Shown one piece after another: positions 1 through 8,642 of a stretch of DNA of 64,000 nucleotides. The translations under genes and the position numbers were made by a program. Each line of letters begins with the position of its first letter. Position 1 is the stretch's first letter. The notes beneath the pieces are model-generated. The model saw only the letters and a list, made by a program, of their open reading frames with translations, was not told the DNA's origin and did no database searches. The DNA comes from Pseudomonas sp. Leaf48 (GTDB taxonomy: Bacteria > Pseudomonadota > Gammaproteobacteria > Pseudomonadales > Pseudomonadaceae): contig NZ_LMLH01000033.1 of NCBI RefSeq assembly GCF_001421885.1, positions 62,001 to 126,000 of the forward strand. The letters run 5' to 3'.

Positions 1-821
1 GCAGTGCGACATCGCGGCGAATCCTGATCGGTCTTGGCTGGCTGATTTTTGCGCTGTTTCTATTGCTGCCGCTGTTTATCGTGGTGTCCCAGGGCCTGAA
101 GCTTGGTCTGGGTGCGTTCTTCACCGCGATCTTTGAACCGGATGCACTGTCAGCGCTGAAACTCACGGTGATCGCCGTGTTGATTTCGGTGCCGTTGAAC
201 CTGGTATTCGGCGTCAGTGCCGCGTGGTGTGTGAGCAAGTACTCGTTCCGCGGCAAGAGCATGCTGGTGACGCTGATCGACCTGCCGTTTTCGGTGTCGC
301 CGGTGATCGCGGGCCTGGTCTACGTGTTGATGTTCGGCGCCCAGGGCCTGTTCGGGCCGTGGCTTCAGGATCACGACATCCAGATCGTCTTCGCCCTGCC
401 GGGCATCGTGCTGGCGACAATTTTCGTCACCGTACCGTTCGTGGCCCGCGAGTTGATTCCGCTGATGCAGGAACAGGGCACCCAGGAGGAAGAGGCCGCG
501 CGCCTGCTCGGGGCCAATGGCTGGCAGATGTTCTGGCATGTCACCGTACCCAACATCAAATGGGGCCTGATCTACGGCGTGGTGCTGTGCACCGCCCGGG
601 CCATGGGTGAATTCGGTGCGGTGTCGGTGGTTTCCGGGCACATTCGCGGGGTGACCAACACCCTGCCGCTGCACGTCGAGATCCTCTACAACGAATACAA
701 CCACGTGGCCGCGTTCGCCGTGGCGAGCCTGTTGCTGATCCTGGCGCTCTTCATCCTGCTGCTCAAGCAGTGGAGCGAAAACCGTATTAACCGCCTGCGC
801 ACCAGCGCCGCGGAGGAATAA
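1..821 (+). CDS. cysW: Sulfate/thiosulfate ABC transporter permease CysW (5' end outside window)
   Basis: Inner-membrane permease of the sulfate/thiosulfate importer; it pairs with CysT and is driven by CysA. The reading frame is already open at base 3, so the start lies upstream and only a short N-terminal piece is missing. Several hydrophobic segments are visible. The cytoplasmic EAA loop that contacts the ATPase reads EEEAARLLGANGWQMFWHVTVPN, at about 480-560. The stop is followed 3 nt later by the cysA start, so the two are co-transcribed and probably belong to the usual sbp-cysT-cysW-cysA operon. CysB control under sulfate limitation is expected from the family and not visible here. Confidence 0.95.
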   Translation, partial: SATSRRILIGLGWLIFALFLLLPLFIVVSQGLKLGLGAFFTAIFEPDALSALKLTVIAVLISVPLNLVFGVSAAWCVSKYSFRGKSMLVTLIDLPFSVSPVIAGLVYVLMFGAQGLFGPWLQDHDIQIVFALPGIVLATIFVTVPFVARELIPLMQEQGTQEEEAARLLGANGWQMFWHVTVPNIKWGLIYGVVLCTARAMGEFGAVSVVSGHIRGVTNTLPLHVEILYNEYNHVAAFAVASLLLILALFILLLKQWSENRINRLRTSAAEE

Positions 822-824
822 TTC

Positions 825-1814
825 ATGTCGATCGAAGTGCGTAACGTCAGCAAGAATTTCAACGCGTTCAAGGCCCTGGACAACATCAGCCTGGACATCC
901 AGAGCGGCGAACTCGTGGCGCTGCTGGGCCCGTCGGGTTGCGGCAAGACCACGCTGCTGCGGATCATCGCCGGTCTGGAAACCCCGGATCAGGGCAACAT
1001 CGTGTTTCACGGTGAAGACGTCTCCGGGCACGACGTGCGTGATCGCAACGTCGGTTTCGTGTTCCAGCATTACGCCTTGTTCCGCCACATGACGGTGTTC
1101 GACAACGTCGCCTTCGGCCTGCGCATGAAGCCGAAGAATCAGCGCCCAAGCGAAAGCCAGATCGCGGCAAAGGTTCATGAACTGCTGAACATGGTGCAGC
1201 TCGATTGGCTGTCGGATCGCTACCCGGAGCAACTGTCCGGCGGCCAGCGTCAGCGTATTGCCCTGGCCCGGGCCCTGGCGGTGGAGCCGAAAGTGCTGTT
1301 GCTCGACGAACCCTTCGGCGCCCTCGATGCCAAGGTCCGCAAGGAGCTGCGCCGCTGGCTCGCGCGCCTGCACGAAGACATCAACCTGACTTCGGTGTTC
1401 GTGACCCACGACCAGGAAGAAGCAATGGAAGTCGCCGACCGCATCGTGGTGATGAACAAGGGCGTGATCGAACAGATCGGCTCACCGGGCGACGTTTACG
1501 AGAACCCGGCGAGCGATTTCGTTTATCACTTCCTTGGCGATTCCAACCGTCTGCACCTGGGCGAGGACAAGCACGTGTTGTTCCGCCCGCACGAGGTGTC
1601 GTTGTCGCGGCATGAACTGGAAGACCACCATGCGGCGCAAGTGCGCGATATCCGCCCGCTGGGCGCGACGACGCGGGTGACGCTGAAGGTCGAAGGGCAG
1701 AGTGATTTGATCGAGGCCGAAGTGGTGAAGGATCACGACAGCCTGATTGGACTGGCCAAGGGCGAGACGTTGTTCTTCAAGCCCAAGGTCTGGCAGAAAG
1801 TCGCCAACATCTAA
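825..1814 (+). CDS. cysA: Sulfate/thiosulfate ABC transporter ATPase CysA
   Basis: Cytoplasmic ATPase that powers sulfate and thiosulfate import through CysT/CysW. Walker A GPSGCGKT is at about residues 35-42, the ABC signature LSGGQ at about 137-141, Walker B LLLDEP at about 158-163, and the switch histidine follows in VTHDQEEA. A C-terminal regulatory extension of roughly 90 residues carries the RPHEV motif typical of CysA/MalK-like ATPases. The length of 329 aa is normal. It starts 3 nt after cysW and ends the operon; a REP pair follows. Confidence 0.96.
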   Translation: MSIEVRNVSKNFNAFKALDNISLDIQSGELVALLGPSGCGKTTLLRIIAGLETPDQGNIVFHGEDVSGHDVRDRNVGFVFQHYALFRHMTVFDNVAFGLRMKPKNQRPSESQIAAKVHELLNMVQLDWLSDRYPEQLSGGQRQRIALARALAVEPKVLLLDEPFGALDAKVRKELRRWLARLHEDINLTSVFVTHDQEEAMEVADRIVVMNKGVIEQIGSPGDVYENPASDFVYHFLGDSNRLHLGEDKHVLFRPHEVSLSRHELEDHHAAQVRDIRPLGATTRVTLKVEGQSDLIEAEVVKDHDSLIGLAKGETLFFKPKVWQKVANI

Positions 1815-1831
1815 AATCTGGCAACAGACAA

Positions 1832-1907
1832 GGAGCTGGCTTGCCAGCGATCAGCGATAACGCGGTGTGCCATGCTCACCGCAATCGCCAGCAAGCCGGC
1901 TCCTACA
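1832..1907. repeat. REP pair (inverted) after cysA
   Basis: Two inverted copies of a palindromic unit, ggagctggcttgccagcgat on the left and its complement-type copy ending in ggctcctac on the right, about 30 bp apart. It sits between the convergent cysA and Mpo1-like genes and could form an RNA hairpin for both. Confidence 0.8.
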
Positions 1908-1913
1908 GACCTT

Positions 1914-2432
1914 TCAGGCCGCTGCGTTTTTGCGATTGACCCGCACTCCGCCTGCCCGCGCCTCGATCTGCTCCTTGAGCTCAAGGCGCATCCCCAGCAG
2001 GAACGCCAGTTCAGCCACCACGAACAACGGGCCGACAATCAGCCCCGTCACGTCATCGACAAATGCCGGTTTGCGCCCTTCGTAGTGATGGCCGACAAAC
2101 TGGATCACCCACCCGATCACAAACATCGCCAGGCCGCTGCTCAACCACACCATCGTGCTTTGCTGGGCCAACACGTACCCGAGCCATACACTCAACCCAA
2201 GCAACACCGTCATCACCACACCGAGGCGCAATTCCAGGCGCAGGTAGAACCACGCCGAGGCCAGCGACACCAGCACCGCCGGTGAAAGCCAGCCAGCGCC
2301 CCATTGCGGACGCGACAGCAGAACGGCCACGGCGACCATGATCAGCGGAATACCGATGAAGTGAGTGGCAATGTTGCGTGGGTCGCGATGGTAGGCGGCG
2401 TATTGACTGAGGTGGTCGACGAGGCTTTTCAT
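1914..2432 (-). CDS. Mpo1-like (DUF962/YGL010w family) integral membrane protein
   Basis: 172-residue membrane protein with about four hydrophobic segments. It opens MKSLVDHLSQYAAYHRDPRN, and conserved histidines and polar residues (YHRD near 14, HFIG near 24, QFVGHHYEGRKPA near 110) match the DUF962/Mpo1 family. The yeast member is an Fe-dependent dioxygenase that alpha-oxidises 2-hydroxy fatty acids; that activity is only inferred for this bacterial protein. The start at 2432 was chosen over an upstream one because AGGAG lies just before it. It is divergent from the CRP-family gene, with about 80 nt between the starts. Confidence 0.82.
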   Translation of the reverse strand: MKSLVDHLSQYAAYHRDPRNIATHFIGIPLIMVAVAVLLSRPQWGAGWLSPAVLVSLASAWFYLRLELRLGVVMTVLLGLSVWLGYVLAQQSTMVWLSSGLAMFVIGWVIQFVGHHYEGRKPAFVDDVTGLIVGPLFVVAELAFLLGMRLELKEQIEARAGGVRVNRKNAAA

Positions 2433-2515
2433 TGTTGTTCTCCTGTGGGTTGATGGATCATGCCCCGGGGCCACTTCACGCTCTGTCAGCCAGGCGACAA
2501 TCTCTAGGAGTTTTC

Positions 2516-3202
2516 ATGGATATGCAGGTCTGGCGCCCATGCCTGATGCGCGGTCAGTGGTTCAGCCATTTGCCTGTTTCTCTACAGGATAGTCTGCTGT
2601 CCGTTGCCCGGGTACGGCGCTTGTCACCGGGCCAGCGCCTGTTCCAGCGCGGTGATCCGCCTTGTGGCCTGTACGCGGTGCTTGAAGGCGCGGTGCGCAT
2701 CGGCGCGGTGAGTGAGCAGGGCAAGGAGGCGTTGCTCAGCGTGGTGGAAGCGCCGCACTGGTTCGGCGAAATCTGCCTGTTCGACGGCCAGGCGCGCACC
2801 CATGATGCATTTGGCCTGGGCCAGTGCACCCTGCTGCACATCCCGCAGGCTGCGCTGCTGGCGCTACTCGCCGAACAACCGGAGCACTGGCGGCAACTGG
2901 CCTTGTTGATGAGCCAGAAGCTGCGCCTGACCTTTATCTATCTCGAACAACTAAGCCTGATGCCCGCCCCGACGCGGCTGGCGCACCGTTTGCTGATGAT
3001 CGCTCAGGGCTACGGCGAGATCGACCCGCCGCGCCGCGTCCTGCAACTGCCCCAGGAGCAGTTGGCGTCGATGTTGTCGTTATCGCGCCAGACCACCAAT
3101 CAAATCCTCAAGGATCTTCAGGGGCAGGGCATTTTGAAGCTTGGTTATGGCGAGATTGAAATCCTTGATGTCGAGCGGTTGCGCGAGCTGGCGATCTTTT
3201 AG
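2516..3202 (+). CDS. CRP/FNR-family transcriptional regulator
   Basis: 228-residue regulator. An N-terminal cyclic-nucleotide-binding-like beta barrel covers about residues 20-130 (GQRLFQRGDPPCGLYAVLEGAVRI, then WFGEICLFDG). The C-terminal Crp-type helix-turn-helix covers about 170-225, with LPQEQLASMLSLSRQTTNQIL as the recognition region. There is no FNR-type N-terminal cysteine cluster, so it is probably not an iron-sulfur oxygen sensor; the ligand is unknown. The start at 2516 has AGGAG in front and removes an unlikely 28-residue extension that would overlap the divergent gene. Confidence 0.88.
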   Translation: MDMQVWRPCLMRGQWFSHLPVSLQDSLLSVARVRRLSPGQRLFQRGDPPCGLYAVLEGAVRIGAVSEQGKEALLSVVEAPHWFGEICLFDGQARTHDAFGLGQCTLLHIPQAALLALLAEQPEHWRQLALLMSQKLRLTFIYLEQLSLMPAPTRLAHRLLMIAQGYGEIDPPRRVLQLPQEQLASMLSLSRQTTNQILKDLQGQGILKLGYGEIEILDVERLRELAIF

Positions 3203-3259
3203 GGGTGGGCTTTCCTCGCGAAGGCGCCTAGCCTGTCAGGACGACAATTGAGGTGTGCC

Positions 3260-3625
3260 ATGCGTGTGTTGCTAGTGGAAGACGAACCCGAGGTCGCCGA
3301 ACGGCTTGCCAAGGGCTTGAGCGAGGCCAGCTATACGGTGGATGTGGCCGTCAATGGCATGGACGGGCGGCGTTTCATCGAGTCCGGTGAGTACGAGATG
3401 ATCATCCTCGACGTCATGCTGCCGGGGCTCAACGGCTGGCAGTTGTTGCAACAGATCCGCAAGCTCGGCGCAACGCCCGTGCTGTTTCTCACCACTCGCG
3501 ATGGCATCGAGGATCGCCTGCGTGGTCTGGAGCTGCACGAGGATGATTACTTGCTCAAGCCGTTTGCCGTGAGCGAACTGGTGACGCGGGTGCGCAAGTT
3601 GTTGCGGCGGGATCGGGGGCGTTGA
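3260..3625 (+). CDS. Receiver-only response regulator, probably a truncated OmpR-family regulator
   Basis: 121-residue protein consisting only of a CheY-like receiver. The acidic pair is in LLVEDEPE, the phospho-acceptor Asp in ILDVMLPG at about 50, the conserved Thr in LFLTTRDG, and the Lys in LLKPF. The sequence resembles the receiver of CopR/CusR-type regulators and stops at the linker (VRKLLRRDRGR), where a winged-helix domain would normally follow. No histidine kinase is adjacent. About 110 bp downstream begins the foreign-looking hipBA pair. Either it is a genuine single-domain regulator or, more likely, a gene cut by the event that brought in hipBA. Confidence 0.7.
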   Translation: MRVLLVEDEPEVAERLAKGLSEASYTVDVAVNGMDGRRFIESGEYEMIILDVMLPGLNGWQLLQQIRKLGATPVLFLTTRDGIEDRLRGLELHEDDYLLKPFAVSELVTRVRKLLRRDRGR

Positions 3626-3670
3626 CGCGATGAGTTTTGCACAAAGTTGAACTGCTCTCGGCCTTGAATC

Positions 3671-3727
3671 TGCACTAAATACAATGCATATTCGTTTATA
3701 GGCAAGATTTGCACTGTATACGATGCA
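3671..3727. promoter_or_regulatory. Two palindromic operators upstream of hipBA
   Basis: Two 18-bp palindromes of the form TGCA-N10-TGCA lie at 3671-3688 and 3710-3727, 39 bp centre to centre. The second has the central core GTATAC. They end 10 bp before the hipB start. The layout fits autorepression by HipB dimers, as known for HipB; the assignment here is inferred from position and symmetry. Confidence 0.75.
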
Positions 3728-3737
3728 GGATTTTTGA

Positions 3738-3986
3738 ATGGAAAACCTTGGTGAACTGATTCGTACACTACGCAAAAAGCAAAAGCTTACCCAGCAAGCG
3801 CTGGCAGAACAGTATGGAATGAGCCGCTCTACGATATCGGGTATCGAGAACAGCTCCATCTCCGAAATTGGTCTGCGCAAGGTTGAGGCGATCCTCAATG
3901 GATTTGGGTATGAGCTTACCGCCGTACCTCGCCAGTCAACGCGTCCAACGCTGGACTCTCTGAAGAAGGTTAATTTCCATGGATGA
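3738..3986 (+). CDS. hipB: HipB-like antitoxin, XRE-type DNA-binding protein
   Basis: 82-residue protein that is almost entirely an HTH-XRE domain: LGELIRTLRKKQKLTQQALAEQYGMSRSTISGIEN, about residues 4-40. In the HipBA family it neutralises the HipA kinase and represses the operon. Its 3' end overlaps the start of hipA by 8 nt, the usual translational coupling. Base composition is clearly lower in GC than flanking genes, which fits acquisition. Confidence 0.9.
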   Translation: MENLGELIRTLRKKQKLTQQALAEQYGMSRSTISGIENSSISEIGLRKVEAILNGFGYELTAVPRQSTRPTLDSLKKVNFHG

Positions 3987-5211
3987 GCGGCAGAAAATTG
4001 ACCGGCTGCACATCAGCGTCTCCGACGCTGCGGTCGGCATTCTCGGTCGTGGTCAACCTCGCAGCGATTCAGTTTTTACCTATTCCGAAAGCACGCAGGA
4101 AGAGAATTCGGTTTCGTTGACGATGCCGGCTCGCTTGGAAAGTTATACGTGGGAGCAAGGTGTACCGCCGATTTTCGAAATGAACCTGCCAGAAGGTGCC
4201 CTGCGCGACGAATTGGTTCGTCGCTTCAGTAAAGCGGTCAGAGGGTTTGATGATTTTTCCATGCTGGCAATCGTCGGACCCTACCAGCTCGGTCGAGTGG
4301 GGATTGCAAGTGCGCAAGATGGGAGCGACTGTCCACCTGACACCAGCCTCGCTGATCTTTTGGTTCACGACGGTGCCCAAGGTTTATTCGAAGAACTATT
4401 ACAGACGTATGGCCAGTATTCGGGCGTTTCCGGCGTGCAGCCCAAAGTGCTTATCCGCGATAGTGAGACAGTCGTTGACCGTTTGACTCATCGCGGCGCG
4501 ACTCACTTGGTCAAATCGTTCCGTCCAGAGGAATACCCTGAGCTTGCGGCCAACGAATATTTTTGCATGCGGGCCGCGTTGCATTCGGGTCTTGAAGTGC
4601 CGAAATTTGAACTCAGTGAGCACGGAAAATTTCTGATTGTCGAACGCTTCGACCTGAACGACCAAGGGTATTTGGGGTTCGAGGATTTCTGTGTTCTCAA
4701 TGCTTGGCCATCAAAGGCCAAGTACGATGGTTCATACGAAGGTGCCGCCAGGCAGATCAAAGAGTTTGTCTCCCCGCCATTGCTCAACCGGGCGCTTGAA
4801 TCTTTTTTCAAGATTGTTGCGCTCTCGTCGGGCCTGAAGAATGGAGACGCTCACCTCAAGAACTTTGGTGTGCTGTACGATCATTGTGGTTCCGATACGC
4901 AGATCCGCCTCGCACCGGCCTACGACGTCATCACCACTTCGGTCTACATAAAGACCGACAGCATGGCGTTGTTGCTCGGTGGGTCGAAAGCATGGCCCAA
5001 GTACAAAATGCTGATGCGTTTTGGCCGGTCGGCCTGCAATCTGACGGAAGGGCGTTGCAATGAATTGCTGCAACAAGTGGCCCATGGCATGGACGTGGCG
5101 ATGAACGAAATGGCTGATTACATCAAGGTTAACCGAGGTTTTACCAGCGTTGGCGAATCGATGATTGAGCAATGGCGCTCAGGCATGGCACGCAGTCTCG
5201 TGAAAAACTGA
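3979..5211 (+). CDS. hipA: HipA-family Ser/Thr kinase toxin
   Basis: 410-residue kinase. E. coli HipA phosphorylates glutamyl-tRNA synthetase and causes growth arrest. Visible motifs are the phosphate-loop region SGVQPK (about 151-156), the catalytic loop NGDAHLKN (about 288-295) and the Mg-binding segment APAYD (about 312-316). An N-terminal couple-HipA domain covers about 20-110. All key catalytic residues are present, so the toxin looks intact. It overlaps hipB by 8 nt and abuts the convergent AraC gene with no gap. Lower GC suggests horizontal transfer; the cellular target is unknown. Confidence 0.9.
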   Translation: MDERQKIDRLHISVSDAAVGILGRGQPRSDSVFTYSESTQEENSVSLTMPARLESYTWEQGVPPIFEMNLPEGALRDELVRRFSKAVRGFDDFSMLAIVGPYQLGRVGIASAQDGSDCPPDTSLADLLVHDGAQGLFEELLQTYGQYSGVSGVQPKVLIRDSETVVDRLTHRGATHLVKSFRPEEYPELAANEYFCMRAALHSGLEVPKFELSEHGKFLIVERFDLNDQGYLGFEDFCVLNAWPSKAKYDGSYEGAARQIKEFVSPPLLNRALESFFKIVALSSGLKNGDAHLKNFGVLYDHCGSDTQIRLAPAYDVITTSVYIKTDSMALLLGGSKAWPKYKMLMRFGRSACNLTEGRCNELLQQVAHGMDVAMNEMADYIKVNRGFTSVGESMIEQWRSGMARSLVKN

Positions 5212-6216
5212 TCAGCGCAACCCATCCCGAAACTGCCCCGGCGTCATCCCGGTCCAGCGCTTGAATGCGCGGCTGAAACTGCTGGTGTCAGCGAAGCCGA
5301 GCAGATAGCTGATCTCACTCAATGACACTTGCGGATCACGCAGGTGCAGCAGCGCCAGATTTTCCCGACTTTCGTTGAGCAGCGTATCGAACCGGCAGCC
5401 TTCATCGGCCAGGTGCCGCTGCAAACTGCGCAGGCTCAAGTGCAGGGCCTTGGCGATGTGCTCGGCGCTGGGTTCGCCTTCGGGCAACTGCTCCTCAATG
5501 GCATCGCGAACCTTGCGTTCCCACGTCAGCGGCTTGAGTTGCGCCAGGGTTCTCTTGAGCACGGTTTCGTTGTGCTCGGCCAGTTCCGGGTTGGCATCGT
5601 CCAGATGGCTGTCGAAGTCCAGGAGGGCGAATTCCAGCCGGTCTTCCTCGGCGCCAAAGTACACCGGTGAGCGGAATACCTTGTGCCATTGATGCGCGTC
5701 CAGCGGTTCCGGGCGCCGCAGGAACGCCGCCAACGGTGCGTAGTCACGACCCAGGCGATTGCGGCAAGTGCGCACGTAGATCGCCATGAAGGCATCGATG
5801 GCCTCGAAGGCCGGTGCCGGATTGCCAGGCGGAATTTTCAGACTGAAATGGTAGCGATCCTCTGCCCGGATCAGCTCCAGCTCCAGGGCATCGCTGACCA
5901 CCTGGTGATAACGCACGATGCGCTCGAACACTTCGCGCAGACTGCCGCTGGCCACCAATGCGTAGCCCAGCGCGTGGAACGTAGTCGGGCTGACAAAGCG
6001 CGATACGCGCAAACCAATCGCCGGGTCGCCGCTGACCTGCACCGCCAGTTCCCACAGCCGCGTGGTGCCAGACAACGGGTAACGAGCGTTCGGGTCGTCC
6101 ATCAAGTGCGGGTCGAGGCCTGCTTGATGGCACAGTGCGCCGCTGTCGATGCCCAGGGCATCGAGTTGCTTGCGCAGAGCGCGGGTCCAGCTGGCAAGGG
6201 ACGTCGGTTCACTCAT
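5212..6216 (-). CDS. AraC-family regulator (OruR/Arabinose_bd type)
   Basis: 334-residue regulator. The N-terminal ligand-binding region is of the Arabinose_bd type (LSGTTRLWELAVQVSGDPAIGLRV near 48-70; FHALGYALVASGSLREVFERIVRYHQ). The C-terminal AraC double helix-turn-helix covers about 240-330 and ends SEISYLLGFADTSSFSRAFKRWTGMTPGQFR. It is divergent from the fatty-acid desaturase with about 100 bp between the starts, so that gene is the likely target. Effector unknown. Confidence 0.88.
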   Translation of the reverse strand: MSEPTSLASWTRALRKQLDALGIDSGALCHQAGLDPHLMDDPNARYPLSGTTRLWELAVQVSGDPAIGLRVSRFVSPTTFHALGYALVASGSLREVFERIVRYHQVVSDALELELIRAEDRYHFSLKIPPGNPAPAFEAIDAFMAIYVRTCRNRLGRDYAPLAAFLRRPEPLDAHQWHKVFRSPVYFGAEEDRLEFALLDFDSHLDDANPELAEHNETVLKRTLAQLKPLTWERKVRDAIEEQLPEGEPSAEHIAKALHLSLRSLQRHLADEGCRFDTLLNESRENLALLHLRDPQVSLSEISYLLGFADTSSFSRAFKRWTGMTPGQFRDGLR

Positions 6217-6316
6217 GCTGATTGGCGCTTCCGGTCAACAGGTTGGCGTTCACGGCTACCGCGTTGTGAAGATTCGCAAGGCAGGATGCGAACATCAATA
6301 ACCAGAGGATGGAAGC

Positions 6317-7390
6317 ATGGACCGTACTTCTGCAAGTCCCCAGCGACTGAATGCAGCGCAACGATCGGCACATATTCGCGAAGTGGTGCTGGCCAGAGGC
6401 GTCGAACTGCGTAAACAGTATCCGATTCTCAAGCATCAGGACGCCCTTGGCGCGGGCATTCTGGCCTTCGCGCTGATCGGTATGGTCGGTTCGGCTGCGT
6501 TGTACATGACCGGGCACATGGCCTGGTGGGTCTGCCTGCTGCTCAATGCCTTTTTCGCCTCGCTGACCCACGAGCTGGAACACGACCTGATTCACAGCAT
6601 GTACTTCCGCAAGCAGCGGGTGCCGCACAACCTGATGATGGGGCTGGTGTGGCTGGCGCGGCCGAGCACGATCAATCCGTGGATTCGCCGCCATCTGCAT
6701 CTCAACCACCACAAGGTGTCCGGCACTGAAACCGATATGGAAGAGCGCGCCATCACCAATGGCGAACCTTGGGGGTTCGCACGGTTTTTGATGATCGGCG
6801 ACAACATCATGTCGGCGTTCATCCGCATGCTCCGGGCGCCAACCTGGGCGCGCAAATTAAGCATCATCAAGCGCACCCTGAAGGTCTACGCGCCGCTGGC
6901 ACTTGTGCATTGGGGCGCCTGGTATGTGTTTCTCGGCTTCCACGCAGCGAACGGTATCGCGTACCTGATGGGTGCGCCGATCGAGTGGTCGGCGACGACG
7001 CTGTCGGTGATGCAGGTGATCGATATCGCGGCAGTGGTGATCATCGGCCCGAACGTGCTGCGTACGTTCTGTTTGCACTTCATCAGCTCAAACATGCATT
7101 ACTACGGTGACATCGAGCCGGGGAATGTGATGCAGCAGTGCCAGGTGCTGCATGCATGGTGGTTGTGGCCGTTGCAGGCATTCTGCTTCAACTTCGGCAG
7201 TAGCCATGGCATCCACCATTTTGTGGTGAAGGAACCGTTTTACATCCGCCAGATGACCGTGCCGGTTGGACATAAGGTGATGCGCGAAATGGGTGTGCGC
7301 TTTAATGATTTTGGTACGTTTGCGCGGGCCAACCGGTTTGTGCGCAAGGATGTCGGGGTGCAGGAAGAGGTGCGTACAGCGCAGGCTTGA
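6317..7390 (+). CDS. Membrane fatty-acid desaturase / alkane hydroxylase family protein
   Basis: 357-residue non-haem di-iron membrane enzyme. Three histidine clusters are present: HELEHD (about 90), HLHLNHH (about 130) and HGIHHF (about 297). Four or more hydrophobic helices surround them. The family inserts double bonds or hydroxyl groups into acyl or alkyl chains using O2; the substrate cannot be told from sequence. The start has a GAGGATG-type ribosome site. The divergent AraC gene probably regulates it. Confidence 0.87.
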   Translation: MDRTSASPQRLNAAQRSAHIREVVLARGVELRKQYPILKHQDALGAGILAFALIGMVGSAALYMTGHMAWWVCLLLNAFFASLTHELEHDLIHSMYFRKQRVPHNLMMGLVWLARPSTINPWIRRHLHLNHHKVSGTETDMEERAITNGEPWGFARFLMIGDNIMSAFIRMLRAPTWARKLSIIKRTLKVYAPLALVHWGAWYVFLGFHAANGIAYLMGAPIEWSATTLSVMQVIDIAAVVIIGPNVLRTFCLHFISSNMHYYGDIEPGNVMQQCQVLHAWWLWPLQAFCFNFGSSHGIHHFVVKEPFYIRQMTVPVGHKVMREMGVRFNDFGTFARANRFVRKDVGVQEEVRTAQA

Positions 7391-7409
7391 TGAGTGTCGA
7401 TGATGGCCT

Positions 7410-7501
7410 CATCGCGAGCAGGCTCGCTCACAGGGGACCTCTGTTGTACTCAAATAGTGAGTCCAAAGACGACCCACTGTGGGAGCCTGCTCGCGATAGC
7501 G
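7410..7501. repeat. REP pair after desaturase gene
   Basis: Inverted pair atcgcgagcaggctcgctcac and gtgggagcctgctcgcgat around a spacer of roughly 50 bp. Confidence 0.85.
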
Positions 7502-7564
7502 ATAGTTCAGACAACATCAATCCGGCTGAAACGGCGAGGCTTGCCGTGCCATTGCTTGCCCGGA

Positions 7565-7867
7565 TGGCGCACGCCGGCCACCGGGCCAACCATCAACGGC
7601 GTCAATCTGTATCAGGCACGGGCCAGCGCCGCTGGTGCAACGCTGGTCAACGCGGCAAGGCGTGGTCGTGCCGGGGCGTATGACTCCGGCGACTTGAATC
7701 AGTACAGCTCCAGCCCTTCTGGCTTACTGAACCTCAGCTACCGCGTCACCGACGACCTCCTCACTTATGCAACCCTCACCACGCTCTGGACGGCAGCCAA
7801 CGGCGGCTATGAAGGCCTGCTCGGTGCGCCGCGGACCCTGGGTGTGACGGGTCGCTACGACTTTTAA
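7565..7867 (+). pseudogene. 3' remnant of a TonB-dependent outer-membrane receptor with internal deletion
   Basis: No start or plug domain remains. The frame encodes receptor-like stretches: TINGVNLYQARASAAGATLVNA, then YDSGDLNQYSSSPSGLLNLSYRVTDDLLTYATL, then TTLWTAANGGYEGLLGAPRTLGVTGRYDF ending with the terminal Phe typical of beta-barrels. In intact relatives the YATL strand and the TTLWTAANGG C-terminus are separated by much of the barrel, so the two pieces appear joined by an internal deletion. The exbB/exbD remnant downstream suggests a former TonB-energised uptake locus. Confidence 0.65.
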
Positions 7868-7919
7868 GCAGCAACTGTCTCCCGCGGCTACCCAGGGCTG
7901 CGCGCGGGAGACAGACGCC

Positions 7920-8231
7920 TCAATTGCCGGTGACCAGGACGCAGGTTTGCGCCTTGCAGCCCTTGCCATTGCTCAGCGAGACAAACCGGATGACTGCCTC
8001 GGGCGTCGAAGTGGAAATCGTCACCGTGGCGTTTTGGTAATCCCTGGCCTCAAAGCGCTCATCCGGTAACACGACGCCCTTCCACTGCCTCTGGAAGACA
8101 TTGATGGGGTAACTGGTCTTGTTGCTGATCTCGAGTTCAATCGGTTCCTGGTCCTTGGTAGTGGCCGCAAAAAGCGATAACGGCGCCAATAACAGCGCCA
8201 TGTAAGTCAGCAGGCGGGTAGTGAATGTCAT
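7920..8231 (-). CDS. Small exported protein of unknown function
   Basis: 103 residues. An N-terminal signal peptide (TRLLTYMALLLAPLSLFA, predicted cleavage after FAA) is followed by a short beta-rich domain (IELEISNKTSYPINVFQRQW). Two cysteines in GCKAQTC may form a disulfide. I do not recognise the family. It lies between the two TonB-locus remnants on the opposite strand and appears intact. Confidence 0.6.
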   Translation of the reverse strand: MTFTTRLLTYMALLLAPLSLFAATTKDQEPIELEISNKTSYPINVFQRQWKGVVLPDERFEARDYQNATVTISTSTPEAVIRFVSLSNGKGCKAQTCVLVTGN

Positions 8232-8642
8232 GGGTACTCATCCTGAGTTGATTGAATGAAGCGGTATTTAACGTTGGTACAACTGTTGTTGTTCTAAAGC
8301 GTGTAGCTGCCCTTTAGCAATCCTGCTGTTGTAAGACGGCGTGTGCACCGGCTTGAGACCGTATGAATCATGCCGTCCGGGAATATTTTCCATGCCTTGA
8401 AAGCATGCAGTCTCGGCCTGTGGCCCCGACCCTTTACGGATCAAGGCGTGTAGCAATTCGGAAGTTTTATATATTCCTTAAAGTTCTATATTTAACTTTA
8501 AATATTACTTCCGAAGCTAAGCGTTTCGGCCAATGATTCTTCCATCCAGAGGTCGTCGGGGGATGTTCAGTACGACCATCGATTTCAAGATTCATTAAAC
8601 CGAAACCAAATTCGCGCGAAACGTTTACACGAGGAATACACC
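8232..8642. other. 411-bp intergenic region with AT-rich promoter-like island
   Basis: No convincing gene. An inverted repeat TTCGGAAG (8457-8464) / CTTCCGAA (8508-8515) flanks a very AT-rich stretch containing ATATTCCTTAAAGTT (8471-8485). This is probably the former promoter/operator of the exbB-exbD genes. Confidence 0.5.
8471..8497 (+). promoter_or_regulatory. ATATTCC motif upstream of exbB remnant
   Basis: ATATTCCTTAAAGTT followed by an AT-rich run. It closely matches the motif upstream of the SfnB-type operon (minus strand, near 29469-29484). Proposed sulfur-regulated promoter element, inferred from recurrence. Confidence 0.45.

Noticed and set aside
150..1409. Long minus-strand open frame over cysW/cysA
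   Set aside because: Antisense shadow of two clearly conserved genes; composition rich in His/Gln/Arg/Asp as expected from reverse reading of high-GC codons.
8268..8456. 62-codon minus-strand frame in the intergenic region
   Set aside because: No ribosome site or recognisable domain; composition looks non-coding.
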